Positions 24,690 to 33,407 of a stretch of 64,000 nucleotides of DNA are shown here, piece by piece. The notes under the pieces were generated by a model. That model saw only the letters and a list, made by a program, of their open reading frames with translations, had not been told where the DNA came from and made no database searches. A program made the position numbers and the translations under genes. Position 1 is the first letter of the stretch; each line of letters opens with the position of its first letter. The stretch comes from Sphingomonadales bacterium UBA2369. GTDB taxonomy: Bacteria; Pseudomonadota; Alphaproteobacteria; Sphingomonadales; Sphingomonadaceae. The DNA lies in contig DDTH01000018.1 in NCBI GenBank assembly GCA_002344055.1, forward strand, positions 62,219 through 126,218, read 5' to 3'.

Positions 24690-25354
24690 CAGCGGGCGAT
24701 CGTGTAGGTCCGGCTCGCGCCAGTCGTATCGGTCACCTGCACCTGCGCGGACGCACCGGCACTGATCGCCTGACTGAACGGCCCCGAGCACAAGCTGCGC
24801 TCGAATTCCGGCTGCAGCGAGGCCCAGTCATTAGGCGTCAATTGCTGGCTGATTTCCATCACCATGGTGACGACCGTGCCCGACGACGAAACGGCAGTGA
24901 TCGTGGCCGGACCATTGCGCAGCGGCAAACGCGACTGGAACTGGGTCACGCCCGCCTGAAGCCGCTCGGCGACCTGATCGGGGGTCATACCGGATGCGTT
25001 CGGTCCCGGTGTTGGGGTGGGAGCCGGGGTCGGAGCCGGCACCGCCGGTCCCGGCGTGGGGCCGGGCGCAGGCGTCACGGCGGCTGCCGTGTTCGTGGCC
25101 GGCTTGCTGTCGCTGCCGCCGAAAGCGCCCGTGAAATAGAGGATCGCACCGCCGGCGATCGCGGCCACCAACAGCACGATCAGCGTAATCAGCAGCGCGG
25201 TGTTGCTTCCCTTCTGCGGAGGATAGCCCGGCGGATAGGGCTGGTGAGGCGGATAGCCGCCCGGTTGTCCGTGCGGCGGCTGGCCCTGCGGGGGCGGGTA
25301 ACCGGCGCCCTGTGGTGGATAACCGCCCTGATTGGGATCGCCTGGTCCGTTCAC
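24686..25354 (-). CDS. Proline/glycine-rich single-pass membrane protein, function unknown
   Basis: A 222-residue protein. The N-terminal 65 residues are a Gly-Tyr-Pro-Pro-Gln-rich cytoplasmic segment, then one membrane helix (TALLITLIVLLVAAIAGGAI), a Thr/Pro/Ala linker rich in PTPAPTP, and a C-terminal domain of about 95 residues ending in TYTIARC. The start is GTG at 25354 with an excellent GGGAGG ribosome binding site; the frame is open further upstream but would then translate the antisense of tRNA-Arg, which is not credible. The C-terminal domain is presumably extracytoplasmic. No family is recognised. Confidence 0.82.
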   Translation of the reverse strand: MNGPGDPNQGGYPPQGAGYPPPQGQPPHGQPGGYPPHQPYPPGYPPQKGSNTALLITLIVLLVAAIAGGAILYFTGAFGGSDSKPATNTAAAVTPAPGPTPGPAVPAPTPAPTPTPGPNASGMTPDQVAERLQAGVTQFQSRLPLRNGPATITAVSSSGTVVTMVMEISQQLTPNDWASLQPEFERSLCSGPFSQAISAGASAQVQVTDTTGASRTYTIARC

Positions 25355-25460
25355 GCCGTCCTCCCTTCGACTGGATACAGCCTCGATGGAGCGCAGAAAG
25401 CCGCGTTTGTAAAGGCGAGAGGCGCCCCGAAGGACCCGCTTGCGACAAAGTTTGGGAAAA

Positions 25461-25537
25461 TGGCGCGCCCGGAACGATTCGAACGTCCGACCCTCAGATT
25501 CGTAGTCTGATGCTCTATCCAGCTGAGCTACGGGCGC
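25461..25537 (-). tRNA. tRNA-Arg (anticodon ACG)
   Basis: A 77-base cloverleaf with an encoded CCA end. The acceptor arms are GCGCCCG and CGGGCGC with discriminator G; the D arm contains AGCTCAGCTGGATAGAGC; the anticodon arm is CAGACTACGAATCTG with anticodon ACG; the T arm contains GTTCGAATC. All stems pair. Confidence 0.98.
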
Positions 25538-25742
25538 GTTGGAGGGCTGCACATAAGGGGATGATTCCGCAGGCGCAAGGGCCTGATCGACTGTTTCCAA
25601 ATCTGCATCGCGGCTTTGGCGACAGTCGAAAATCAGGCCCTCGCCAACTTCTGAAATCAAGATTCACGGCTCGGGCTTGCCTGAGGCGACGTCGGTCTCG
25701 ACATGTTGCCGCCTTCCCCGCCTTTCCCTAGGACCGGCGGCG

Positions 25743-26240
25743 ATGATCCTGCGTCGCGTCCTTGCCTCCACCCTCGCCCTGCTCGCCGCCGGCTGCGCGA
25801 CCGGAGGCGAATTTCCGTCGCTGGCACCCCGTGCGGTCGAGCAATTGCCGTTCGAGGAACCGGTGCGCGTGGATCCGCCTGTGGCCGCGGACCCCGCGCT
25901 GCGCACACGCGCCGCTGCGCTGGTGGCAGAGGCGCGCGGCGGGGACCGGGCGTTCGACGCCGCTTATGCCGAGGCCCTGCCCCGCGTCCGGAGCGCAGGT
26001 GCGAGCGGCAGCGATTCGTGGGTGCAGGCGCAGGAAGCGATCTCTCGGGTCGAGGCGGCGCGGAACGTCACGTCGAACGCCCTTGCCGATTTCGACGCCT
26101 GGCTGACCGAACTTTCCGACCGTCCGGTCAATCACGAGCTTTTTGCTGAATTCATGGCGGCGCGGGCCGACATCATTTCCGTTTCGATGCAACAGGAGCA
26201 GCGCCTGAATGCGCTGAAAGCGAGCGTCAGCCAGCCCTGA
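25743..26240 (+). CDS. Putative lipoprotein, function unknown
   Basis: A 165-residue protein starting MILRRVLASTLALLAAGCAT, with lipobox LLAAGC at residues 13-18. The mature part is alpha-helical and alanine-rich (YAEALPRVRSAG, WVQAQEAISRVEAAR), with acidic stretches and no catalytic motif that I recognise. The start places the signal peptide at the N-terminus, whereas the open frame upstream codes an unlikely leader. Its last bases overlap the end of the uninterrupted gamma-carbonic anhydrase frame on the other strand. It is probably attached to the outer membrane. Confidence 0.78.
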   Translation: MILRRVLASTLALLAAGCATGGEFPSLAPRAVEQLPFEEPVRVDPPVAADPALRTRAAALVAEARGGDRAFDAAYAEALPRVRSAGASGSDSWVQAQEAISRVEAARNVTSNALADFDAWLTELSDRPVNHELFAEFMAARADIISVSMQQEQRLNALKASVSQP

Positions 26241-26328
26241 GCGCGGCGGCATGTGCCCGCGCCAGTTCGACATAGTGGACGACACCCGCGCGCATGCCGA
26301 TCAGGTCCGTCTCGCTGAGGTCCCGTAT
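26227..26328 (-). pseudogene. Severed C-terminal part of the gamma-carbonic anhydrase gene, downstream of an amber codon
   Basis: Directly after the TAG at 26329-26331 the same frame stays open for 33 codons to a TGA. It reads IRDLSETDLIGMRAGVVHYV and then ELARAHAAALRAG, which is exactly what follows GRPAK-Tyr in typical gamma-carbonic anhydrase-like proteins. The conservation of frame and sequence shows that the break is recent, a read-through site, or a sequencing error. Confidence 0.8.
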
Positions 26329-26778
26329 CTATTTGGCGGGCCGGCCGGCCCAGAGTTGCCCTGACGGGATTGTCTTGCCCGGCGTCAGCATCGCGCCCGC
26401 CGCCAGCATCGCGTCGCTTTCGATCCGGCAGCCGTCCATCACGATCGAGCCGAGCCCGACGAAGGCGCGGTCCTCGAGAACACAACCATGGACCATCGCG
26501 AGATGGCCGATCAGGACATCTTCGCCGATCAAAGTCGGGTGCCCTTCCGGATTGCCCGGCCGCGGCGAATCGCAATGGAGGACGCTGCCGTCCTGAATGT
26601 TGGTTCGGGCGCCGATCCGGATCCGGTTCACGTCGCCGCGCAGCACGCAATTGTACCAGATGCTCGCGTCCGGCCCCAATTCGATATCGCCGATGAGCCT
26701 CGCGCCCGGCGCGACAAAGGCGGCCGGGTCGATCCGCGGCGCCTTGCCGCCGAAGCTCACGAATTGCGCGCCGCCCAT
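26329..26778 (-). CDS. Gamma-carbonic anhydrase family protein, truncated by an in-frame amber codon
   Basis: A 149-residue left-handed beta-helix protein of the gamma-carbonic anhydrase/YrdA family. Hexapeptide-repeat turns and the metal-site histidines are visible in VLHCDSP and IGHLAMVHGC. The frame ends at TAG in place of the tyrosine or similar residue that normally follows GRPAK, and the C-terminal helix remains encoded downstream. The uninterrupted length would be 183 residues, normal for the family. The start at 26778 overlaps the end of the GNAT gene by 22 bases and has AGAAGA upstream. The trimeric core may still fold without the helix, but function is uncertain. Confidence 0.85.
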   Translation of the reverse strand: MGGAQFVSFGGKAPRIDPAAFVAPGARLIGDIELGPDASIWYNCVLRGDVNRIRIGARTNIQDGSVLHCDSPRPGNPEGHPTLIGEDVLIGHLAMVHGCVLEDRAFVGLGSIVMDGCRIESDAMLAAGAMLTPGKTIPSGQLWAGRPAK

Positions 26779-27305
26779 TCTTCTTTTCCCATCCTGTAGA
26801 CGATCACCGGGCCTTCCGCCCAATCCGGACCCTGATAGTCCAAATCGGGCCGGCGCGTCATGCCGAGCCGCTCCATAAGGCCCCAGCTCGGGCTATTCCC
26901 GTCGACGGTCAGCGCGACCACCTGCTCCGCATCGGTCTGCGAGAAAGCGAAATCGAGCGATGCCAAAGCGGCTTCCCTGGCGAAACCCTGCCCCCAGACA
27001 TCCTCGCGCAGTCGCCAGCCGATTTCGTGCGCACCCTCGAACTTCGTACCGGGATCGTCGGCCAGCTTGATCCCGCAAAACCCCAGCAATGCACCGTCGG
27101 CCTTCCGCTCGACCGCCCAGAAGGTGAAGCCGCGCTCCGCCTTCCATCGCGGCAGCCTGTCGACCAGCATCTGGCGGACCTGCGCCGGATCGCGCGCACC
27201 GCCCAGCCAGCGCATCACCCCCTCAGTGTTGGTGTGGCGCAGGAACGGCTCGACATCGCTTTCAGTCCAAGAGCGGAGCAGCAGCCGCTCTGTCTCGATG
27301 CTCAT
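26757..27305 (-). CDS. GNAT-family N-acetyltransferase (RimJ/RimL-like)
   Basis: A 182-residue acetyltransferase. It begins IETERLLLRSWTESDVEPF, and the acetyl-CoA-binding region is IGWRLREDVWGQGFAREAAL at about residues 98-117, followed by NSPSWGLMERLGM, which is typical of RimJ/RimL-type enzymes that act on protein N-termini or small amines. The ATG overlaps the stop of the spermidine-synthase-like gene (ATGA), so it is probably co-translated. Its own 3' end overlaps the gamma-carbonic anhydrase start. The substrate is unknown; a polyamine substrate is only a contextual guess. Confidence 0.9.
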   Translation of the reverse strand: MSIETERLLLRSWTESDVEPFLRHTNTEGVMRWLGGARDPAQVRQMLVDRLPRWKAERGFTFWAVERKADGALLGFCGIKLADDPGTKFEGAHEIGWRLREDVWGQGFAREAALASLDFAFSQTDAEQVVALTVDGNSPSWGLMERLGMTRRPDLDYQGPDWAEGPVIVYRMGKEEWAARNS

Positions 27306-29527
27306 TGCCAAGGCATGCGGATCGGGCGCAGGATCGGCAGGATCGAGGCGTAGTCGTCGCTCCAACCGGCAAAGCCCTCACGCCGCTCCAGCGATTCCCA
27401 CTCCACATCTTCCCCGCTCAGGGCGACCAGCCGGTCGATCGTCTCGGGATTGCGCGACAGGGCGATCCAGACGGACACCGTCGAGTTCAGCACCCGCTCG
27501 CGCGCGGTCGGCTGGTAGTCGAGCAAGGCCGCGCGCCAGCCGCCACTTTCGGCCAGATCTGCGATAACCGGCCGGAGATCCAGGTAGCGGTTCGAGATGT
27601 GGAACAGGACGATGCCGTCCCGCTGCACCGTGCTGCCATAGGCCGCGAGCGCCTCGCGGGTGAGCAGATGCATGGGCACCGCGTCGGAGGAGAAGGCGTC
27701 GACCGCGAGGATATCGATCGAGTTTTCCGGCTCCTCAGCCACACGAATGCGGGCGTCACCCAGCACGATGTCGGCGTCCGGCGCGCAGCGCGACAGGAAG
27801 CTGAACTGGTTGCGGGCGATATCGACCATCACCGGGTCGATCTCGAAAATCTTCCACCTCTGCCCCGGCTGTTTGTAGCAGGCGAGCGTGCCGGTCCCGA
27901 GGCCGACCACGCCGATCCGTGCGTTCGGCCCGAACAGTTCCGGCGCGTGCGCCATGGCATAGCCGACGCCGGAACGGCGGGCATAATAGCTGGTCGGTTC
28001 GGTCTCCGAACCCGGAACCATGTTCTGGACGCCATGCATGGTCGTGCCGTGCATCAACTGCGTCTCGACCGGCTGACCCTCCCGATCGGTGAACGTCGTG
28101 ACCTGATAGATGCCGAAATAGGAGCGGGTGCGTACTCCCTGCACCGATTCCTGCAGCGTGGACCAGCCGCCATAGCTGAGCATCAGGGCCGCAAGGCTGA
28201 GCGCGAACGGCAGCCGCCGGCCGACACAGGCCAGGACCAGCAGGGAGATGGCGATGATCCCGGCAACCGACCAATAGCCGTAGGCGAAACGCTCGACCGC
28301 GAAGGACAGGATCAGCGCCAGGACGGGCAGGAGCAGGGTCAGCGGATTGTGGAGGTGCCGTGGCCAGGGCACCAGACCGGTCTGCGGCACCAGCAGGGCG
28401 GCGGCGATGATGAGCAATGGATGCTCATAGGCCCAATCGAACACCAGGGGTGCGATGATCGCGCAGAACAAACCGCCGATCATGCCGCCGAACGACATGG
28501 CCAGATAGAATTTGGTGAGATGGCCGACTGCAGGCCGCGAGCGGAACATCGCCGTGTGCAAGGCCACCGCGACGGTGAACAGCAGCATCAGGCCCAGAGT
28601 GGCAGCGAAGAAAGGGTTGCCCGTCGATCGATGGAAGGCGAGTCCGCCGGCGATCAGAATAACCAGAGGCGCGAGCAAGGTTATAAAATCCGCCGCTCCC
28701 CTTCGCGACGCGAAGGCGACGACGAAACTCAGCAGATAGAGGCCGAGCGGCAGCACCCAGAGCAAGGGGATGGCGACGATGTCGGTGGTGAGGTGCGTCG
28801 TCGTCGACAGCATCAGGCCCGAGGGAATCGCGGCCAGCGCGATCCAGTGAATCACCTGCCGCGTGGTCGGCGGCGGCGCCGTTTCTTCCGGCAGCTTCTC
28901 CACCGCATGGCCCGGCACGGTCACCGCACAGCCCACGACGAGCAGGACGAGCAGGGCGTAAATGCCGGTCCACAGCCAGCTCTGCTCCTGCAGCGTCATC
29001 AGCGGCTCGACGAGCAACGGATAGCAGATCAGGCCGGCAAAGCTGCCGAGGTTCGACGCCGCGTAAAGCGGATAAGGGTCGCCACGGCTCGTTTCCAGCG
29101 CGTACCAGCGTTGCATCAGTGGCGCCTGCGCGGAGACGATGAAGAAGAGCGGCCCGATCGAGGCAAGCAGGAACCATGGCACCCACAAAGCCGTGCTCGC
29201 GTCGCTCGGCGGCATCCAGTCGCGCAGGCCGATCGGCAGCGTCAGCGCCGCCAGCCCGAACAGGATGACGTGGATCCCGACCTGATGGCGGGGACGGATG
29301 CGACCGAGATAGTGGGCGTAGGCGTAGCCGGCGAGCAGCAGCAGCTGGTAAACCAGCATCGCGCTGTTCCAGACCGCCGGCGCACCGCCGATCCGCGGCA
29401 GCGCCATGCGGGCCACCATCGGCTGGGTCAGGAACAGCAGGAAGGAGCCCACCACGATCGTGGTGAGAAACAGGGGCTTGGCGAAGCGCTCGTTGCTCTT
29501 CGCGCCCAAGGCGGTTTCTGTGTTCAC
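27302..29527 (-). CDS. Fused MFS-type membrane domain and spermidine-synthase-like protein
   Basis: A 741-residue protein. Roughly the first 470 residues hold many membrane helices, starting with FLTTIVVGSFLLFLTQPMVA. A C-terminal soluble domain of about 230 residues carries a Rossmann methyltransferase/aminopropyltransferase fold (IGVVGLGTGTLACY near residue 540, IFEIDPVMVDIA, then LGDARIRV and DILAVDAFSSDAVP). Such fusions are common in sphingomonads and other bacteria; the transport half and the aminopropyl-transfer activity are inferred from family names and not established. hemB lies 29 bases upstream and the GNAT gene overlaps downstream. Confidence 0.9.
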   Translation of the reverse strand: MNTETALGAKSNERFAKPLFLTTIVVGSFLLFLTQPMVARMALPRIGGAPAVWNSAMLVYQLLLLAGYAYAHYLGRIRPRHQVGIHVILFGLAALTLPIGLRDWMPPSDASTALWVPWFLLASIGPLFFIVSAQAPLMQRWYALETSRGDPYPLYAASNLGSFAGLICYPLLVEPLMTLQEQSWLWTGIYALLVLLVVGCAVTVPGHAVEKLPEETAPPPTTRQVIHWIALAAIPSGLMLSTTTHLTTDIVAIPLLWVLPLGLYLLSFVVAFASRRGAADFITLLAPLVILIAGGLAFHRSTGNPFFAATLGLMLLFTVAVALHTAMFRSRPAVGHLTKFYLAMSFGGMIGGLFCAIIAPLVFDWAYEHPLLIIAAALLVPQTGLVPWPRHLHNPLTLLLPVLALILSFAVERFAYGYWSVAGIIAISLLVLACVGRRLPFALSLAALMLSYGGWSTLQESVQGVRTRSYFGIYQVTTFTDREGQPVETQLMHGTTMHGVQNMVPGSETEPTSYYARRSGVGYAMAHAPELFGPNARIGVVGLGTGTLACYKQPGQRWKIFEIDPVMVDIARNQFSFLSRCAPDADIVLGDARIRVAEEPENSIDILAVDAFSSDAVPMHLLTREALAAYGSTVQRDGIVLFHISNRYLDLRPVIADLAESGGWRAALLDYQPTARERVLNSTVSVWIALSRNPETIDRLVALSGEDVEWESLERREGFAGWSDDYASILPILRPIRMPWQ

Positions 29528-29556
29528 TTAACCCCGTCCCCCAAAATCCGCGCCCG

Positions 29557-30543
29557 TCACCCGAGCAAACGCGCCGCTACTGGCGCGTGATACGTCAAAA
29601 TTCCTGAACAACCAGCCCGTTTGAAGGCGGTTAGCGTCTCCAGCACCAAAGCGTCGCGATCCCCTGCCCCGGCCGCGGCCGCGGCCTCGATCATCGCATA
29701 CTCCCCGGACACCTGATACGCGAAGACCGGCAGCTCGAACCGCTCGCGCACCCGCCAGATGATGTCGAGATAGGCCAGGCCCGGCTTGACCATGACATGA
29801 TCGGCGCCCTCGGCGATATCGAGCGCGACTTCGCGCAGCGCCTCCGCGCCGTTACGCGGGTCCATTTGATAGGTCTTCTTGTCGCCTTTCAGCAGCCCGC
29901 GACTGCCGACCGCGTCGCGGAACGGGCCGTAGAAGGCGCTCGCATATTTGGCGGCATAGGCCATCAATTGGACGTTGCAGTGGCCAGCCTGTTCGAGCGC
30001 TGAACGGATCGCGCCGATGCGGCCGTCCATCATGTCGGACGGCGCGACGATATCCGCGCCGGCATCGGCCTGCACCACCGCCTGCTCGGTGAGGATCGCG
30101 ACGGTTTCATCATTCAGGACATAGCCGGCCTCGTCGGTGAGACCGTCATGGCCGTGCGCGGTGTAAGGATCGAGCGCGACGTCGGTCAGCACGCCCACGT
30201 CCGGGGCCGCGTCCTTGGCCGCCCCGATCGCGCGGCAGATGAGATTGTCGCGGTTCAGCGCCTCCCGGCCGTCGTCGCTGCGCAGGCCCGGCGGCGTGTT
30301 CGGAAACAGGGCAATGCACGGGATGCCGAGGTCGCGCGCCTCGCGGGCGCGCTCGCCGATCTGGGCGACCGGCCAGCGGGCGACGCCGGGCAGGCTGGCG
30401 ATCGGCTCGGCCTGGTCGCCGTCCGCGATGAAGAGCGGCCAGATCAGATCGGCGGGCGACACGCCGGTCTCCGCGACGAGCGCCCGGCTCCACGCGGCCA
30501 CCCGCGTGCGGCGCATCCGGATGTTGGGAAAAGCGGCGGGCAC
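29557..30543 (-). CDS. hemB: Porphobilinogen synthase (delta-aminolevulinic acid dehydratase)
   Basis: A 328-residue enzyme that condenses two 5-aminolevulinate molecules into porphobilinogen in heme synthesis. Active-site lysine segments are MAYAAKYASAFYGPFRDA (first lysine) and VMVKPGLAYLDII (Schiff-base lysine), with VFAYQVSGEYAMI downstream. The metal-site region reads DVALDPYTAHGHDGL, where aspartate and alanine replace the cysteines of zinc-dependent enzymes, so it belongs to the magnesium-type group. It starts 18 bases from the valS stop and sits inside a co-directional run from pcm to the GNAT gene. Confidence 0.96.
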   Translation of the reverse strand: MPAAFPNIRMRRTRVAAWSRALVAETGVSPADLIWPLFIADGDQAEPIASLPGVARWPVAQIGERAREARDLGIPCIALFPNTPPGLRSDDGREALNRDNLICRAIGAAKDAAPDVGVLTDVALDPYTAHGHDGLTDEAGYVLNDETVAILTEQAVVQADAGADIVAPSDMMDGRIGAIRSALEQAGHCNVQLMAYAAKYASAFYGPFRDAVGSRGLLKGDKKTYQMDPRNGAEALREVALDIAEGADHVMVKPGLAYLDIIWRVRERFELPVFAYQVSGEYAMIEAAAAAGAGDRDALVLETLTAFKRAGCSGILTYHAPVAARLLG

Positions 30544-30561
30544 GGCCGGTGTGTAGCCGCC

Positions 30562-33354
30562 CTAACCCAGCCGCGCCAGCGCGGCCCGATACTTCTCCGC
30601 ATCCGACGCCTTTTCGGCATGATCGGCGCGGGCTTTCTCCACCGCCTCCGGCTTCGCGCGCTCGACAAAGCTGGGATTGTTGAGGCGGCCGGCGAGGGAA
30701 TCGCGCTCCTTCTCTGCCGCTTCCGCTACCTTCTGCAGGCGGGTCTTTTCGGCAGCGATGTCGATCACGCCTTCCAGCGGGATAGTGAGGGTCAAATCTT
30801 CGAAACCCACCGAGATCGACTGCGCCGAGGTTTCATTGACACTAGCTTCATGGATCTCAATCCTCGCAAGCCTCGAAACCATCGAACCAAAATTGTATAG
30901 GAAAGTACGCCCAGGCATCGTGACGCGGGCAAGAAATGCGTCCAATCTCGCGCCTGGCGGAATCCCTATCTCTGACCTCACATTTCGGATTTCACTAACC
31001 AATTTCATAAGTTGTTCGATGCCCTCCCGAGCGATCGGATCGAGCGCCTGTGCGTCCGCCATCGGCCACTTCGCGGTGATCAGGGGATAATCGGGTCGCT
31101 CCCGCATCGCGCTCCAGAGTTCTTCGGTCACGAACGGCATGAAAGGATGGAGCATGACGAGGATTTGATCGAGCACCCAGCCGGCGACGGCGCGGGTTTC
31201 GGATGCCTCATCATCCCCGCCCCGCTCAGCCTGAGCCTGTCGAAGGCCTGCACTTTCTTCCTCGCCGCCGTCCGAAGGTAAGGACAGGGCTTCGACAGGC
31301 TCAGCCTGAGCGGTGCTGGAGTTGGTCCCCTGCAGCACCGGCTTGATCAGCTCCAGATACCAATCGCAGAAGGTATTCCACACGAAGGCGTAGATCGTGT
31401 TCGCGCCCTCATCGAAGCGATATTCGGCCAGCGCGAGGTCGATCGCCTGCACGGTCTTCACCGTCTCGCCGACGATCCAGCGATTGACCGGCAGAGTCGC
31501 CGCGGGCGGCTCCAGATGATCGCTGCCGCCAATGCCGTTGGCCTGGCAGAAGCGCGCCGCATTCCACAGCTTGGTCGCGAAGTTGCGATAGCCCTCGACG
31601 CGCTTCTCATCCATCTTGATGTCGCGACCCTGGCTCTCCATCGCCGCCATGAAGAAGCGCAAGGCGTCGGCGCCATATTTGTCGATCAGCCCGAGCGGAT
31701 CGACGACATTGCCCTTGGACTTGGACATCTTCGCCCCGTCCGGCGCCCGCACCAGACCGTGCAGGTAGAGCGTCTTGAAGGGCACATCGCCCATGAAGTG
31801 CATGCCCTGCATCATCATCCGCGCGTCCCAGAAGAACAGGATGTCGAAGCCGGAAATCAGCACGTCATTCGGGTAGCGGCCGCCCAGCTTGCGGTCGGCC
31901 TCCTCCGGCCAGCCCATCGTCGCGAATGGCCAGAGTGCGGAGGAAAACCACGTGTCGAGCACGTCGGGATCCTGGGTCAGCACCACATCCGGCCCGGCCT
32001 GCGCCTGTGCCTCTTCCTCGGTCAGCGCGACATAGACTTTCTCGTCATCGCCGAACCAGGCCGGAATCCGGTGCCCCCACCAGAGCTGGCGGCTGACGCA
32101 CCAGGGCTGGATATTCTCCATCCAGTTGAAGAAGGTCTTTTCCCAGGTCTTCGGCACGATCCTGATCGCGCCCGACTGCACCGCCTCGATCGGCCCCTTG
32201 GCCAGCGTTTCGGCATCGACATACCATTGGTCGGTCAGCCACGGCTCGATCACCGCGTTCGAGCGGTCGCCGAACGGGGTCTGGATCGTGCGCGGTTCGG
32301 CGTCATGCTCGGCGCCCTCCTTGTCGACATAAGGCACCAGCACGCTCTCGGCCTTCAGCCGATCGACCACCGCCTTGCGGGCTTCCGCCACTCCCAGCCC
32401 GAGCAGATCGTCGGGGATCAGCCCGTCGGAGGTCTGCACCACCCGCGCCTTGGCATCGAGCATGTTGAGCATCTCGCCGGCCTTCATGCCGGCGCGCTTG
32501 CCCACCTCGAAATCGTTGAAATCATGCCCCGGTGTGATCTTCACCGCGCCCGATCCCAGCTCGGGATCGGCATGCTCGTCCGCGATGATCGGGATCAGCC
32601 GGCCGGTGATCGGCAACCGCACCTGCTGGCCGATCAGCGCCTTGTAGCGCGCATCCTCGGGATGCACCGCCACCGCCATATCGGCGAGCATCGTCTCCGG
32701 CCGCGTCGTCGCCACCGTGATCGAGCCGGAACCGTCCGCGAGCGGATAGGCGATCTGCCAGAAGCTGCCCTTCACCTCGCGCGTCTCGACCTCCAGATCG
32801 CTGATCGCGGTGCCGAGGCCAGGGTCCCAGTTCACCAGGCGCTTGTCGCGATAGATCAGGCCCTGATTGTAGAGATCGACGAACACCTTGAGGACGGCCT
32901 TCGAAAAGCCCTCGTCCATCGTGAAGCGCTCATTGGCCCAGTCCATCGAGCAACCGAGCCGCTTCAGCTGGCCTATGATCGCGCCGCCGCTCTCCGCCTT
33001 CCAGTCCCAGACCTTGGCGACGAATTCCTCGCGGCTGTAATTGGTGCGCTTGTCCTGCCGCTCCTCCATCTGCCGCTCGACCACCATCTGCGTGGCGATG
33101 CCGGCATGGTCCATGCCGACCACCCAAAGCGCATCCTTGCCGCGCAGCCGCTCGTAGCGGGTCAGCACGTCCTGCAGCGTGTTGTCGAGCGCGTGGCCGA
33201 TGTGGAGCGAGCCGGTGACGTTGGGCGGCGGGTTGACGATCGTCCAAGGCTCCGCGCCCGGGCGCTCGGGCCGGAACAGGCCGTTGGCCTCCCAGTGTTG
33301 ATACCAGCGGGCCTCGATCTCGGCCGGGTCGAAAGTCTTGGGCAATTCGCTCAT
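30562..33354 (-). CDS. valS: Valyl-tRNA synthetase with an in-frame repeat insertion
   Basis: A 930-residue class I aminoacyl-tRNA synthetase that charges tRNA-Val. The HIGH motif is in NVTGSLHIGHALD (near residue 46) and KMSKS in GAKMSKSKGN (near 542). Editing-domain segments such as TTRPETMLADMAVAVHPED are present. After LVLIKPVLQGT-type sequence (here LELIKPVLQGTNSS), a low-conservation stretch encoded by an inverted repeat (STAQAEPVEALSLPS and ESAGLRQAQAERGG) lies at the junction to the anticodon-binding domain. The C-terminal coiled coil (EKTRLQKVAEAAEKERD) binds tRNA. The insertion probably loops out without harming activity. Confidence 0.96.
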   Translation of the reverse strand: MSELPKTFDPAEIEARWYQHWEANGLFRPERPGAEPWTIVNPPPNVTGSLHIGHALDNTLQDVLTRYERLRGKDALWVVGMDHAGIATQMVVERQMEERQDKRTNYSREEFVAKVWDWKAESGGAIIGQLKRLGCSMDWANERFTMDEGFSKAVLKVFVDLYNQGLIYRDKRLVNWDPGLGTAISDLEVETREVKGSFWQIAYPLADGSGSITVATTRPETMLADMAVAVHPEDARYKALIGQQVRLPITGRLIPIIADEHADPELGSGAVKITPGHDFNDFEVGKRAGMKAGEMLNMLDAKARVVQTSDGLIPDDLLGLGVAEARKAVVDRLKAESVLVPYVDKEGAEHDAEPRTIQTPFGDRSNAVIEPWLTDQWYVDAETLAKGPIEAVQSGAIRIVPKTWEKTFFNWMENIQPWCVSRQLWWGHRIPAWFGDDEKVYVALTEEEAQAQAGPDVVLTQDPDVLDTWFSSALWPFATMGWPEEADRKLGGRYPNDVLISGFDILFFWDARMMMQGMHFMGDVPFKTLYLHGLVRAPDGAKMSKSKGNVVDPLGLIDKYGADALRFFMAAMESQGRDIKMDEKRVEGYRNFATKLWNAARFCQANGIGGSDHLEPPAATLPVNRWIVGETVKTVQAIDLALAEYRFDEGANTIYAFVWNTFCDWYLELIKPVLQGTNSSTAQAEPVEALSLPSDGGEEESAGLRQAQAERGGDDEASETRAVAGWVLDQILVMLHPFMPFVTEELWSAMRERPDYPLITAKWPMADAQALDPIAREGIEQLMKLVSEIRNVRSEIGIPPGARLDAFLARVTMPGRTFLYNFGSMVSRLARIEIHEASVNETSAQSISVGFEDLTLTIPLEGVIDIAAEKTRLQKVAEAAEKERDSLAGRLNNPSFVERAKPEAVEKARADHAEKASDAEKYRAALARLG
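31222..31313. repeat. Inverted-repeat (REP-like) element translated within valS
   Basis: Two 24-bp arms, 31222-31245 and 31290-31313, are inverted copies matching at 23 of 24 positions, with 44 bases between. Each arm contains the core TTCGACAGGCTCAG. The core word resembles a repeat family I associate with sphingomonad genomes. The unit adds multiples of three bases so the valS frame is kept. Confidence 0.8.
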
Positions 33355-33407
33355 GCCGCGCGCTTAACCGCAGCGCGCGGCATAGGCAAAGTGCTTACTG
33401 GACGTGA

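Noticed and set aside
25355..25660. Open frame extending the proline-rich protein upstream, containing PVAQLDRASDYESEGRTFES
   Set aside because: That stretch is the translated tRNA-Arg gene and its flank. The GTG at 25354 has a strong ribosome binding site.
26329..26331. General reassignment of TAG to an amino acid
   Set aside because: TAG is the terminator of several well-bounded genes in this window, for example at 10973, 24687 and 58364.
27305..29590. A 761-codon plus-strand frame opposite the spermidine-synthase-like gene
   Set aside because: Antisense shadow; the minus-strand product has clear helices and motifs.
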